Assembly: GCF_000418325.1 (NCBI RefSeq)
Contig: NC_021658.1
Location: forward strand, 2,232,001-2,296,000
Direction of reading: 5' to 3'
Source: Sorangium cellulosum So0157-2
GTDB lineage: Bacteria > Myxococcota_A > Polyangia > Polyangiales > Polyangiaceae
Length of the DNA stretch: 64,000 bases
This document shows, piece after piece, positions 47,406-56,543 of this stretch. The position numbers and the translations under genes are program-made. Under the pieces are notes generated by a model. It saw only the letters and a list, made by a program, of their open reading frames with translations, searched no databases and was not told where the DNA came from. Each line of letters begins with the position of its first letter. Position 1 is the first letter of the stretch.

Positions 47406-47651
47406 GTTCCTCTCCCGAGAGCGTTATGGATGTGCTCCCAATCTCTCCTCCTGGTGGCGTCCAGGGGAGATCGCAAGCCCCCGGGGCAATGCACGGTCCC
47501 GCTCGGCGATTGGCGAGCGCGGCTAGGTAATGGTGGTAGGCGGGGCGCCCCGCGTGCGCCGCGCGTGCCGGTTACCGCCCTCGAGGCCGCGGGCGGAGCG
47601 GGCAGCTCGTCGCACCAGGCGCCGCCCGGAGGGATTTGCTATCCTCGGGGC

Positions 47652-48257
47652 ATGCCTGCATCCGCGCCGAAGGGTGCCCGCCCCGCAACCTTGGAGGATC
47701 TCCTCGCGATCCCGGAGGAGGAGCGGCGCCACGAGCTCATCGAGGGCAGCATCGTCGAGAAGGGGGCCGCGACCGGCGAGCACGGGGCCGTGCAGCGCAA
47801 GCTCTCCGCCTACGTCGACCCCTACGATCAGCGGCCCGGCGGGCGCAGGCCCGGGGGTTGGTGGTTCGCCACCGAGGTCGATGTCCACGTCGACGCCGCG
47901 AACACCGTCCGCCCCGACGTGGTCGGCTGGCGGCGAGACCGCGCCCCGGAGCGCCCGCGCGGTATCCCGATCCTGGTGCGCCCCGATTGGATCTGCGAGA
48001 TCCTCTCGACGAACAAGCGGAACGATCTCATCAGGAAGAAGCGCGTCTATCACCGGCACCAGGTTCCGCACTATTGGATCATCGACCCCGAGGAAGAGAC
48101 CCTGGCCGTCTACCGCTGGACGCAGGAAGGCTACGTCGAGATCCTCGCCGCCGAGCGCGGCGAGATGGTCCGGGCCGAGCCGTTCGAGGCGACCCCGCTG
48201 CAGGTCGGCGTGCTCTTCGGCGATGACGAAGACGACGAGCCCGCGCGGGAGCCCTAG
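47652..48257 (+). CDS. Uma2-family (DUF820) putative endonuclease
   Basis: The 201-residue protein fits the Uma2 family of PD-(D/E)xK-fold proteins: LLAIPEEERRHELIEGSIVE, RPDVVGWRRDR (the Asp), WICEILSTNKRNDLIRKKRV (Glu and Lys positions), VPHYWIIDPEEETLAVYRW. Uma2 genes are abundant in cyanobacteria and myxobacteria; the nuclease activity is predicted and the biological role is unclear. The ATG at 47652 is the family start. It has no partner gene. Confidence 0.88.
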   Translation: MPASAPKGARPATLEDLLAIPEEERRHELIEGSIVEKGAATGEHGAVQRKLSAYVDPYDQRPGGRRPGGWWFATEVDVHVDAANTVRPDVVGWRRDRAPERPRGIPILVRPDWICEILSTNKRNDLIRKKRVYHRHQVPHYWIIDPEEETLAVYRWTQEGYVEILAAERGEMVRAEPFEATPLQVGVLFGDDEDDEPAREP

Positions 48258-48334
48258 CACAGCGTTCCCCGAGTTCCGCACGCGCTCGTAGACCCACAGT
48301 CTGCGGGGCCCAGCATGTGCTGGACCACCGTGCG

Positions 48335-49543
48335 TCAATCGACCGGATAGCCCCGCCACATCCAGCGCAGCGTGTCGGGGAGCGTCTGCCTGATCACGCG
48401 CCCTTCGCAGTGGCCGGCGCCTTTCGCGTAGACGAAGCGGTAATGATACCCCTTCTCCTTGAGGATCGCCGCCACGCGCTGGTTCGCCATCACCCAGTTG
48501 TGGTGGCTGGCTTCATCCCGCGTGCTGCCGAGGTCGTTCTCGCCGACCTGCAGGAAGATGCGCAGCGGCTTGCGCGGGCTGTCCCGGATGAGCCCCTCCG
48601 TGTACTCCCAGGCGCCGTCGGGATACTCGGCCTCGGTGGGCGCGCGGGGGTTCTGCTGGTCGACGAACGTGCCGGAGTAGGTGACGATCTTGCGGTAGGT
48701 GTCGTGGCCGAACCAGCCCATGGTCAGCGCCGCCGCCCCGCCCGAGCTGCATCCGTACGTGGCGCGGCCGTCCGGGTTGCTCGTGAACTTCAGGTTGGGG
48801 TACGCGGCGCGGACGGCTTGGTCGTTCTTGACCGCCTCGAGGAGCTCCGTATCGACGAACCTCTGATAGGCGTCCGACATCGTATCGTATTCGAGCCCCC
48901 GCTCGCTGCCGTACGAATCACCCCCTCCGCTCGCCGCGAAGATGGCGATGACGCTCGGGAAACCGTCGTTCGGGTCCGCGACGAGGTTGTTGATCGTGTT
49001 GATGATCTCGTTCCTGTCGCGCGCGTCCTGGACGACCATGAACGGCGCCTCCGCGCCGTCGACGTACGTCGCGGGGATCGCGACCTCCACGCGGCGGTTG
49101 AAATCCCCCTTGGCGTTGTCGTTCAAGGTCGGATCGTGGCCGGTGAAGATTTCGCTCTCCCGGGATGACAGGGTGAACGTGAACGTCCGCCCCTGGGGAA
49201 CGCCGTCGATCCTCTTGATCTCCGGGGCGTCCTGGTAGTCAGGCCCGATCTCGAAATCGCCGTCGCCTTCGGTGCCGACCGGATCGACCGTCCCGCCCTG
49301 TCCTCCCCCGCCGTTCGGGTTCGGGTCGTCTGTGCCGCCCGCGCCCGAGGTGCTGCCGCTGCTGCTCGAAGCGCTGTTGCTGCTGCTGCTGGAGGAGCTG
49401 CTGGTGCTGCTGCTGCTCGAAGAGCCGCCGCTTCCTTTTCCTCCGCTGCCGCCCGAGCCGCCGGCGGCGCCGTCGTCGGACCCGCAGGCAGCGATTGAAA
49501 GCGCGACGAGGAGCGAGATACTGCATGTGAACGAGCGGGTCAT
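48335..49543 (-). CDS. Esterase-fold lipoprotein (enterochelin-esterase-like)
   Basis: The 402-residue lipoprotein (lipobox SIAAC, Cys20) has a Gly/Ser-rich linker (about 25-75, including a run of 16 mostly Ser/Thr residues), then an alpha/beta-hydrolase of the esterase D/Fes type: nucleophile elbow YGCSSGGAAAL (GxSxG), acidic IFLQVGENDLGS and histidine AKGAGHCEGR. It is probably attached to the outer membrane and hydrolyses an ester such as a siderophore, feruloyl or polyester bond. The signal peptide and family length support the ATG at 49543. Confidence 0.85.
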   Translation of the reverse strand: MTRSFTCSISLLVALSIAACGSDDGAAGGSGGSGGKGSGGSSSSSSTSSSSSSSSNSASSSSGSTSGAGGTDDPNPNGGGGQGGTVDPVGTEGDGDFEIGPDYQDAPEIKRIDGVPQGRTFTFTLSSRESEIFTGHDPTLNDNAKGDFNRRVEVAIPATYVDGAEAPFMVVQDARDRNEIINTINNLVADPNDGFPSVIAIFAASGGGDSYGSERGLEYDTMSDAYQRFVDTELLEAVKNDQAVRAAYPNLKFTSNPDGRATYGCSSGGAAALTMGWFGHDTYRKIVTYSGTFVDQQNPRAPTEAEYPDGAWEYTEGLIRDSPRKPLRIFLQVGENDLGSTRDEASHHNWVMANQRVAAILKEKGYHYRFVYAKGAGHCEGRVIRQTLPDTLRWMWRGYPVD

Positions 49544-49640
49544 GGATACTCCTTAGCGCCGGTCGGCGGACGTGAAGCCGATCGTGACGTTCGCGTGAGC
49601 GCGCAGGCGCCGCCGGGCAGCGCGGGCGACCGCCGACGAG

Positions 49641-50894
49641 CTACTCGGTGGTGAACCGGAAGACGACCGTCTGTGCGTAGCGCTGGCCGGGCTTGAGGAT
49701 GACCTCGTTCTTCCAGGCCGGGACGTTGATCGAGTTCGGGAACTTCTGCGGCTCGAGGCACAAGCCGCTGTGCTGCTCGTAGACCGCGCCGCCCTTGCCC
49801 TTGATCGACCCGTCGAGGTAGTTGCCGGTATAGAACTGGATCCCCGGCTGGTCGGCCTCGACCGTCAGCACCCGACCGGTCTTCGGATCCTTGACCCGCG
49901 CCGCCTGGCGGAGCTTGTGCGGGTCGCCGCTGACCACGAAGTTGTGGTCGTATCCGACCGGCTTGCCGCCCACGGCCTTCAGGTCCCTGCCGATCGGCTT
50001 CGCGGCGGTGAAGTCGAGCGGCGTCCCCTTCACCGGCTTGATCTGGCCCGAGGGGATGTCGGTGGCGTCCGGCGGGGTGTAGCTGTCGGCGTGCAGCGTC
50101 AGCTCCTGGTCGGCGACGGAGCCCGAGCCGTGCCCTCCCAGGTTCCAGTAGCTGTGGTGGGCCATGTTGACGATCGTGGTCTTGTCGGTCGTGGCCGACA
50201 TCTCGACCATGAGCTCGTTCTCGTTGGTGAGCGTGTAGGTCGCGGTCGCGCTGACCGTGCCGGGGTATCCTTCCTCCCCGTCCTTCGACACGTACGTGAG
50301 CTTGAGGGACGGGCCGCGCGGCGTCTCGGTCGCCTCCGCGTCCCAGACGACCTTGTCCCAGCCTTTCTTGCCGCCGTGCAGCGTGTGGGCGCCGTTGTTC
50401 GCGGAGAGCTTGTAGGTCTTGCCATCGAGCTGGAACTGCGCGTTCTTGATGCGATTGGCCACGCGGCCGACCGTCGCCCCGAAGTACGGGCTGCTCTTCA
50501 GGTATCCGTCGAGGTCGTCGTGGCCGAGGACGACGTCGCCCATCTTCCCTGTCCTGTCGGGGACGTGGAGCTCGGTCACCGTCGCGCCGTAGGTCATCAC
50601 CTTCGCGACCAGGCCGTTCGCGTTCGTGAGCGTGTAGAGGAGCACCTCTTTGCCATCGGCGTTGCCGAAGGGCGCCTTGGAGACGGAAGCGGGCTTTGCG
50701 TTCACGGCTTCACCACCAGGGGGCTCGGTTTTTGCGGCCGGGGCCGCTGGAGCGGCTTCCGTCGCGGGGGCCACCGCCGGCGCGGGCGGAGCTGCCGCAG
50801 AAGGCGTGTCGACGGTCTGCCCGCCGCCGCATGCGCCGGCGATGCACGCCGTCATCGTCAATCCGAACCACGATCTCGTCCTACGAATCGCCAT
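49641..50894 (-). CDS. Lipoprotein aldose 1-epimerase (galactose mutarotase)
   Basis: The 417-residue protein has a lipoprotein signal (CIAGAC, Cys22), an Ala/Pro-rich linker, and a GalM-type beta-sandwich: YFGATVGRVANRIKNAQF, the ANNGAHTLHGG loop, catalytic His in VNMAHHSYWNLGG and catalytic Glu in SGLCLEPQKFPNS. It interconverts alpha and beta sugars outside the cytoplasm. The ATG at 50894 has a GGAGGG ribosome site. A LacI-type operator overlaps its predicted promoter about 200 nt upstream, so it is likely sugar-regulated. Confidence 0.9.
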   Translation of the reverse strand: MAIRRTRSWFGLTMTACIAGACGGGQTVDTPSAAAPPAPAVAPATEAAPAAPAAKTEPPGGEAVNAKPASVSKAPFGNADGKEVLLYTLTNANGLVAKVMTYGATVTELHVPDRTGKMGDVVLGHDDLDGYLKSSPYFGATVGRVANRIKNAQFQLDGKTYKLSANNGAHTLHGGKKGWDKVVWDAEATETPRGPSLKLTYVSKDGEEGYPGTVSATATYTLTNENELMVEMSATTDKTTIVNMAHHSYWNLGGHGSGSVADQELTLHADSYTPPDATDIPSGQIKPVKGTPLDFTAAKPIGRDLKAVGGKPVGYDHNFVVSGDPHKLRQAARVKDPKTGRVLTVEADQPGIQFYTGNYLDGSIKGKGGAVYEQHSGLCLEPQKFPNSINVPAWKNEVILKPGQRYAQTVVFRFTTE

Positions 50895-51099
50895 TCTGTT
50901 CCCTCCGTCAGGAGTGGCGCACCTGGATCGGCACCACCTGAGCGCGCCCAGCGCGGGCGAGCCCCCGCGAGCTCGCCATGGCTTGCGTTGACGACACCCG
51001 AGCGGAGTCAGCGCAGATCTCGAGCCCGGTACCAAGGACTCAGAGTCCGGTGCGCACGACGGCTGCCCGGGACAAAGCGGAAGGACACCCCGAGACGCG

Positions 51100-51128
51100 A
51101 TTGTTAGCGTTCACATAGACCATGTCAA
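51100..51128 (-). promoter_or_regulatory. Promoter with LacI/GalR-type operator, epimerase side
   Basis: On the minus strand TTGACA (51128-51123) is followed after 17 nt by AACAAT (51105-51100). A LacI-family-like operator TGTTAGCGTTCACA (51102-51115) overlaps the -10 element and spacer. The predicted transcript begins near 51093 and has a leader of about 200 nt before the epimerase ATG. Confidence 0.6.
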
Positions 51129-51287
51129 CTTAAATGAACCGGCGCGAGGCGAGCGTCGCGCGCGAATTGGAATCCACGTCGAACAATACCGTGGACCTGC
51201 GCCCACCTTCTTGACGCGCCGCTCCGGGGGAGTCTTGCCCGCGCCAGCCACCCGATGTCGAGCTTGGCCGCGGATGGACGATCCTCG

Positions 51288-51316
51288 TTGACATGAATAA
51301 TGTGAGCGCTCACAAT
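51288..51316 (+). promoter_or_regulatory. Promoter with perfect LacI-type operator, ECF sigma side
   Basis: TTGACA (51288-51293) is followed after 17 nt by CACAAT (51311-51316). The perfect 14-bp palindrome TGTGAGCGCTCACA (51301-51314), identical to the core of the symmetric lac operator, overlaps spacer and -10. It matches the operator on the minus strand at 51102-51115 at 12 of 14 positions. Confidence 0.65.
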
Positions 51317-51355
51317 ACGGGGTTCCTGCTTCGACTTTGCCCTGAGGGGGTCGTC

Positions 51356-52120
51356 ATGCATACCGGCACCTTCGCCATCGGGATCGAGCTCGGCTCCGAC
51401 CCCGAGAGGGTTGTGTTCGTACCGATGGTGCGCGCGAAGGCTGCCCAGCCCGTGACCGCCGGCGCGCCGGTCGCGCCGTCGACGGCTCCGCCCGCCGACG
51501 CGGTCTCCGCCGCCCCCGACGACGCCGCGCGGGGCGCGCCGCTCGACTTCGTCAAGGTGTACCGCAAGCTCTTTCCCCTCGTCGGTCGGACCGTGCGCCG
51601 CCTCGGCGTGGACCCCTCGGCGTACGAGGACGTGTGCCAGGAGGTGTTCGTCGTCGTGCACCGGCGGCTCCCGGAGTTCCGGGGCCGCTCCTCGCTGAAG
51701 ACGTGGGTCTTCGGGATCGTGGCCAACGTCGTGCAGGCGCACCGGAGGTCGCTGCGGCGCCAGAGCCCGGCCCACCGCGGGACAGGAGAGATCGTGGATC
51801 CCGAGCAGCTCACAGCGCCGGCCAACCTCAGCCCGTACGAGGCGATGACGAGGGCGGAGACCGCGCGCGTGGTGCACGACCTCCTGGCGTCGCTCGACGA
51901 GGAGAAGCGCGTGGTGCTCCTCCTCGCCGAGCTGGAAGAGATGCCGGCGGCGGAGATCGCGCAGGAGATCGGGGTGAACATCAACACGGTGTACGCCCGG
52001 CTGAGGGCCGCGCGACAGGCGTTCTCCGACGCGGTGCACCGCCACCACGCCAGGCTCCGAGGAGGCCCGCCACGTCCGCCCCACACCCGGGCAGCCCGAG
52101 GAGCAACACCATCACCGTAG
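51356..52120 (+). CDS. ECF-type RNA polymerase sigma factor
   Basis: The 254-residue protein has sigma region 2 (SAYEDVCQEVFVVVHRRLPE, SSLKTWVFGIVANVVQAHRR) and region 4 (EEMPAAEIAQEIGVNINTVY with ARLRAARQAF), preceded by about 60 Ala/Pro-rich residues. The ATG at 51356 was chosen because a GAGGGGG ribosome site lies 5 nt upstream and the longer frame starts inside the promoter. No anti-sigma gene follows. The LacI-type operator in its promoter suggests sugar-linked control together with the neighbouring epimerase. Confidence 0.85.
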   Translation: MHTGTFAIGIELGSDPERVVFVPMVRAKAAQPVTAGAPVAPSTAPPADAVSAAPDDAARGAPLDFVKVYRKLFPLVGRTVRRLGVDPSAYEDVCQEVFVVVHRRLPEFRGRSSLKTWVFGIVANVVQAHRRSLRRQSPAHRGTGEIVDPEQLTAPANLSPYEAMTRAETARVVHDLLASLDEEKRVVLLLAELEEMPAAEIAQEIGVNINTVYARLRAARQAFSDAVHRHHARLRGGPPRPPHTRAARGATPSP

Positions 52121-52235
52121 ACTTCTACACGCAGGGCACTGCCTGATTTTCGCGCGGCCGCGACGTCGATTTGATCACGAAATTCGCGCGCGCCGGTCAC
52201 TAGGGGAGAATAGCCGATTCCACACGCGGGAGCCG

Positions 52236-53861
52236 ATGATGACGTTCAGATTGGAGCGAGTGTTCGCGCGTCCCTGGCTCGCCGCCGGGGGATGCCTCCT
52301 GAGCCTCTCGTGCACTGGCACGCTCGGGAGCGATGGCGATCCGGGGCAGGGCGATGGCGCTCCGGAGCAGGACGCCGACATCGCTGTCGACGGGATGCCC
52401 CTGCACCATATGACAGCTTCGGAGTACAATTCCACGGTCGCCCACCTCCTGGGAACGCGGCTGAGGCCCGCGGACGGCTTCCCGGCCTTCGGCGCGAAGG
52501 GCTTCGACGCGAACGTGAGCGCGCTGTCGAACCTCTCGCAGGTCCTGGTCCAGGGGTATTACGACGCCGCCAGGACCCTCGCCGAGGACGCGTTCTCGAA
52601 CGAGGCGCAGCGCGCCAAGATCCTCGTGTGCGACCCGGCGCAAGGCGCGGGCGACGGGTGCGCGCGCGAGATCATCGAGCGCTTCGGGCTGCGCGCGTTC
52701 CGGCGCCCGCTCGACGCGGCGGAGGTCGAGCGGTACGCGGCGCAGTACGCCCACGCGCGGACCTCCCTCGAGATGTCCCCCGTCCAAGCGGTGCAGCACG
52801 TCGTCCGGACCCTGCTGACGTCGCCGCATTTCCTCCTCCGGATCGAGCTGGGCGCCGACTCGGCGAGATCGCCGGGCGCCCTCAACGGCTACGAGGTCGC
52901 GTCGCGCCTCTCGTACCTGCTCTGGAGCTCGCTCCCGGACGAGGAGCTCTTCGACGCGGCGGAGGCCGATGAACTGGCCACCGAGGGCGAGCTCCGAGAG
53001 CAGGTGGACCGCATGCTGGCCGACCCGAAGAGCGCCGCCTTCTTCCAGAACTTCTTCGGGCAGTGGCTCGGCACGCGCACGCTCCCCAGCCACAACGCCG
53101 ACGCGACCCGGTACCCGCTCTGGAACGACGAGGTGAAGGGCGCGATGCTCGACCAGGCCAACGCCTACTTCGCCGAGTTCACGACCGGCGGGCGGCCCTG
53201 GTCCGAGTTCCTCACGGCGCCCCACCCGGAGAGCCGGCTCGTCGAGCCGCTCACCGCGAACGACCCCGAGGGCGTGCGCCGGGGGTTCCTCACGCTCCCG
53301 GCGTTCCTGACGCTGTCGTCCCGCGCCGACAGGACCTCTCCCACGTCCCGCGCGAAGACGATCCTGGAGCAGTTCTTCTGCGTGCCCCTGGTGCCGCCCG
53401 CCAACGTCGACATCCCGGAGCTCGGCGACGCGGGCGGGGACGAGGGCCCCGTCGAAAATGTACGCCAGGCGCTCGAGAAGCACCGCGCGTCGCCCGACTG
53501 CGCGAGCTGCCACGACGTGCTCGACCCGATCGGGCTGAGCCTGGAGAACTTCGATCCGATCGGCGCCTACCGGACCGCGTACCCGAACGGCGACCCGGTC
53601 GACGCGACGGGGGTGTACGAGGGCGTGGCCTTCGAGGACATCGCCGGCCTCGTGCCGGCGCTCGTCGAGGGCGCCCGGTCGGGGGCGTGCCCCTCGGAGC
53701 AGCTCTTCAGCTATGCCCTGCGCCGGCGCCCGAGCGGCGACGACAGGGCCAGGCTCAAGGAGATCGCCGAGGGCTGGGGCGGGGGGACGGTCGCGGATCT
53801 GGTGAAGCAGGTGGTGACCAGCGATGCGTTCCGCCTTCGCGGGAAGGGCAAGGCGCGGTGA
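52236..53861 (+). CDS. DUF1592/DUF1588/DUF1585-type lipoprotein with CxxCH (second copy)
   Basis: The 541-residue protein has a lipoprotein-like signal (LAAGGCLLSLSC) and the same domain series as the gene at 38046: DUF1587 (HHMTASEYNSTVAHLLGTRL), DUF1595/1592 (RAFRRPLDAAEVERYA; VASRLSYLLWSSLPDEELFD), DUF1588 (CASCHDVLDPIGLSLENFDP) and DUF1585 near the end. CASCH could bind haem c. It precedes a DUF1552 gene by 52 nt. The pair is diverged from the first pair and is encoded on the opposite strand. Confidence 0.85.
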   Translation: MMTFRLERVFARPWLAAGGCLLSLSCTGTLGSDGDPGQGDGAPEQDADIAVDGMPLHHMTASEYNSTVAHLLGTRLRPADGFPAFGAKGFDANVSALSNLSQVLVQGYYDAARTLAEDAFSNEAQRAKILVCDPAQGAGDGCAREIIERFGLRAFRRPLDAAEVERYAAQYAHARTSLEMSPVQAVQHVVRTLLTSPHFLLRIELGADSARSPGALNGYEVASRLSYLLWSSLPDEELFDAAEADELATEGELREQVDRMLADPKSAAFFQNFFGQWLGTRTLPSHNADATRYPLWNDEVKGAMLDQANAYFAEFTTGGRPWSEFLTAPHPESRLVEPLTANDPEGVRRGFLTLPAFLTLSSRADRTSPTSRAKTILEQFFCVPLVPPANVDIPELGDAGGDEGPVENVRQALEKHRASPDCASCHDVLDPIGLSLENFDPIGAYRTAYPNGDPVDATGVYEGVAFEDIAGLVPALVEGARSGACPSEQLFSYALRRRPSGDDRARLKEIAEGWGGGTVADLVKQVVTSDAFRLRGKGKAR

Positions 53862-53913
53862 GGCCGCGCGCGTTGTTTCTGCACGAGACGAGGCACGAAG
53901 GAGCGATGCGCAC

Positions 53914-55491
53914 ATGAAACGCTTGATGACACGCAGGAACCTGTTGCGCGGCGCGGGCGTCTGTCTGGCGCTGCCGTGGCTCGAGAGCCTCGCGCCGCGC
54001 GGGGCGCGCGCGGGGGAGCCCGGCACCCCGAAGCGCTTCCTGCTCTGCACCTTCCCGAACGGGGCGCCCCATCACTGGTGGGAGACGGCCCCGGCGTTCG
54101 GGAAGACGTTGAAGGGCGCCGACTTCAAGCTGCCGAGGGTGCTCGAGCACTTCGCGCCGGTGAAGTCGAAGATGCTCATGATCAGCCGCCTCGGCAACTA
54201 CACGTGGAGCACGGAGCAGCACCCCTACATCGAGCCTTCCCACTCGCGCCTCGGCGCGGCGCTCTCGACCTGCGTGGACGCCGATCAGCTGGGGAGGGAG
54301 GCGCGCCAGGACCTCGGCGAGTGGGTGGGCAACGGCGTCTCGGTCGACCAGCTCATCGTCCAGAAGGCAGGCCCGGAGCAGGCGACCCGCATCCCGTCGC
54401 TGCAGACGGGGCTCGGGGTCAAGCCCGGCTTCTTCGACCAGCGCAGCTACGCCTACAACCAGGTCGTCTCGTGGAAGAGCCCGCGCGAGCCGCTGAAGCG
54501 CTCGGTCAACCCGAAGGCGGTGTTCGACGCGCTCGTCGGCGCGGGCGTGGGGGCCGGCGTGCCAGGGCAGAGCGACGAGGAGGCCAGGATCGAGGCGGAG
54601 CGCCGCGCGGCGGCCGAGAAGAGCGTCATCGACGGCGTGCTCGCGGACGCGAACTCGCTCATGAACCGGGTCGGCTCCGAGGATCGCAAGATCGTCCAGC
54701 AATACCTGGACTCGCTGCGCGAGATCGAGAAGAACGCGACCCGCGTCCAGGACACGATGACGCCGGGGCAAGGGAGCCTCGGCTGCAGCCCGATCGGCCA
54801 GCCCGGCGTGGTCCCCGAGCCGCCGGGCCAGGCGGAGGGGCTCAACGAGAACGACAACACGGGAGCCGGCCCGTACAAGCACGAAGATCACGCGAAGGTC
54901 ATGATCGACCTCATCGTCATGGCCATTCAATGCGACGTGACGCGCGTGATCACCCACATGCTCGACGACATGCGCTCCGAGTTCGAGTATCGGTGCATCC
55001 CGGAGGACGTCCGCGCCAAGGTGGGGCTCGCGTACAGGAGAGAGAGCAGCCTGCACTACCACTCCTCCCAGCACGCCGCCGGCAACCTGGACAAGGCGAC
55101 CCAGAATGGCCAGTACAAGATCATCGCGCAGAGCAACCTCGACTACGCGGCGATCAACTGCTGGCTCAACCAGAAGAGCGCGGAGCTCGCGCAGCGGCTG
55201 GACGCGATCCCCGAGGGCGACGGCACGGTGCTCGATCACTCCGTCATGGTGCACATGAGCGAGATGCGCTCGCACGATCACGACGGGTACGACCTGCCCA
55301 TCGTGCTCCTCGGCGGCGACGGCGTCTTCTTGAACGACGCGCACGTCGCCTACGGCGCCCTCGGCAGCGATCGCCAGCTCCGCGATCTGTGGTTCACCAT
55401 CATGAACCAGTACTACGGCCTGGGCGTCACGTCGTTCGGCGAGGATCGCCGCGGCGCCCAGAACGCGTTGCTCGAGGAGATCCTGCGGTAG
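53914..55491 (+). CDS. DUF1552 exported protein (second copy)
   Basis: The 525-residue protein has a Tat-like signal (TRRNLLRGAGVCLALPWLES) and the DUF1552 body (PKRFLLCTFPNGAPHHWWET; RVGSEDRKIVQQYLDSLREI; CDVTRVITHMLDDM). The ATG at 53914 is preceded by AAGGAG and matches the family start; upstream in-frame codons belong to the end of the DUF1592 gene. It is partnered with that gene, and its role is unknown. Confidence 0.84.
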   Translation: MKRLMTRRNLLRGAGVCLALPWLESLAPRGARAGEPGTPKRFLLCTFPNGAPHHWWETAPAFGKTLKGADFKLPRVLEHFAPVKSKMLMISRLGNYTWSTEQHPYIEPSHSRLGAALSTCVDADQLGREARQDLGEWVGNGVSVDQLIVQKAGPEQATRIPSLQTGLGVKPGFFDQRSYAYNQVVSWKSPREPLKRSVNPKAVFDALVGAGVGAGVPGQSDEEARIEAERRAAAEKSVIDGVLADANSLMNRVGSEDRKIVQQYLDSLREIEKNATRVQDTMTPGQGSLGCSPIGQPGVVPEPPGQAEGLNENDNTGAGPYKHEDHAKVMIDLIVMAIQCDVTRVITHMLDDMRSEFEYRCIPEDVRAKVGLAYRRESSLHYHSSQHAAGNLDKATQNGQYKIIAQSNLDYAAINCWLNQKSAELAQRLDAIPEGDGTVLDHSVMVHMSEMRSHDHDGYDLPIVLLGGDGVFLNDAHVAYGALGSDRQLRDLWFTIMNQYYGLGVTSFGEDRRGAQNALLEEILR

Positions 55492-55547
55492 CGCGGTGAC
55501 TCCCGTCTCGGGGCGCCCGCCTCCGGGCCGCCCCATCCCGGCTCCGT

Positions 55548-56471
55548 TCAAGCCGGCGTGGCCAGGCGGCCCGCCATGTACCGCGCGGGCGACGTCCCGA
55601 GCGCTTTGCGAAACATGGTCACGAAGCTGCTCGCGCTCTCGTAGCCGAGGTCCAGCGCCACGCTCTGCACGGCCGCGCCGCGGGAGAGCTTCTGGATGGC
55701 GAGGATGATGTGGAGCTGCTGGCGCCAGCGGCCGAAGCTCAAGCCCGTCTCCTCGACCAGGAGACGGTTCAAGGTGCGCTCGCCGACGCCGATGCGCTTC
55801 GCCCACGCCTTCGCCGTCGCGCCGTTCGCCGGATCGGCGGTCATCGCGTCCACCAATCGACGGAGCCGCGGATCGGCCGGCATCGGCAGGCGATGCTTCT
55901 CGATGGAGACCGTCGCGAGCTCGTCGAGGAGCACGCTCACCAGGCGCGCGTCCGGCCCTTCGAGGTCGTAGAGCGCGGGGCGCGTCGCCAGGCGCAGCAA
56001 CAGCTCGCGGAGGAGCGGCGTCACCGACACCGCGCAGCAATCCCGCGGGAGGTTCGGCGCCGCGCCGGGCTCGACGAAGACGCTGTAGCCCTCGAGCGGC
56101 GCCCGCGCGCGGATCCGATGCGTCACCGAGGCGGGGATCCACAGCGCCGATCGCGGCGGCACGATCCAGAGGGCGCTCGACCCTTCGCAGACCATCTCTC
56201 CGCGCACCAGGTACATGAGCTGCGATTCGCGGTGCGCGTGAGGCTCGCTCTCGAGCCCGCCGCTCGCCATGCTGAGCCCGATCGCGTTCACCGGCCGCGG
56301 GACCTCGGTCTTCCAGCGCCCGCGCGCCTCGAGCGCGAAACGGGTCGCGAGCGACTCGAGCGACGCCGCCGCGCCACGGGGCTCGTTCGCCACCTGGACG
56401 TCTCCGCGGATCGTCCAGCCCGTCGGATGCGCAATCCGTGTCGCCCCCGAGCTCCGCCGCTTCGCTGCCAT
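55548..56471 (-). CDS. AraC-family transcriptional regulator (cupin type)
   Basis: The 307-residue protein has an N-terminal cupin-like ligand domain (SEPHAHRESQLMYLVRGEMV; PPRSALWIPASVTHRI) and a C-terminal double HTH (AWAKRIGVGERTLNRLLVEE; SVALDLGYESASSFVTMFRK and ALGTSPARYM). The ATG at 56471 lies close to a perfect palindrome ATTGCGCAAT (56499-56508) in the 72-bp gap to the divergent methyltransferase gene, which it may regulate. Confidence 0.9.
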   Translation of the reverse strand: MAAKRRSSGATRIAHPTGWTIRGDVQVANEPRGAAASLESLATRFALEARGRWKTEVPRPVNAIGLSMASGGLESEPHAHRESQLMYLVRGEMVCEGSSALWIVPPRSALWIPASVTHRIRARAPLEGYSVFVEPGAAPNLPRDCCAVSVTPLLRELLLRLATRPALYDLEGPDARLVSVLLDELATVSIEKHRLPMPADPRLRRLVDAMTADPANGATAKAWAKRIGVGERTLNRLLVEETGLSFGRWRQQLHIILAIQKLSRGAAVQSVALDLGYESASSFVTMFRKALGTSPARYMAGRLATPA

Positions 56472-56498
56472 GACCGATTTGAACAACAATTTGTCTTG

Positions 56499-56508
56499 AT
56501 TGCGCAAT
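56499..56508. promoter_or_regulatory. Palindrome in the AraC/methyltransferase divergent region
   Basis: ATTGCGCAAT is a perfect 10-bp palindrome in the 72-bp gap between two divergent genes. On the minus strand it lies inside the 17-nt spacer after TTGACC. It may be an AraC-regulator site; evidence is positional only. Confidence 0.4.
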
Positions 56509-56543
56509 GCGGTCAAGGCGCCGGTTGCTTAGGCTCTCCTCCC

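Larger units (their letters stand above)
50895..51355. other. Divergent promoter region with paired LacI-type operators
   Basis: This 461-bp gap holds the two promoters and two operators listed separately, about 185 bp apart, and the leader of the epimerase gene. No open frame in it resembles a gene. An ATG at 51293 lies inside the -35 element and is not a plausible start. Confidence 0.6.

Noticed and set aside
48311..48324. Small inverted repeat CCAGCA-TG-TGCTGG as a terminator
   Set aside because: The 2-nt loop is too short and no T-run follows, so it is not a convincing terminator.
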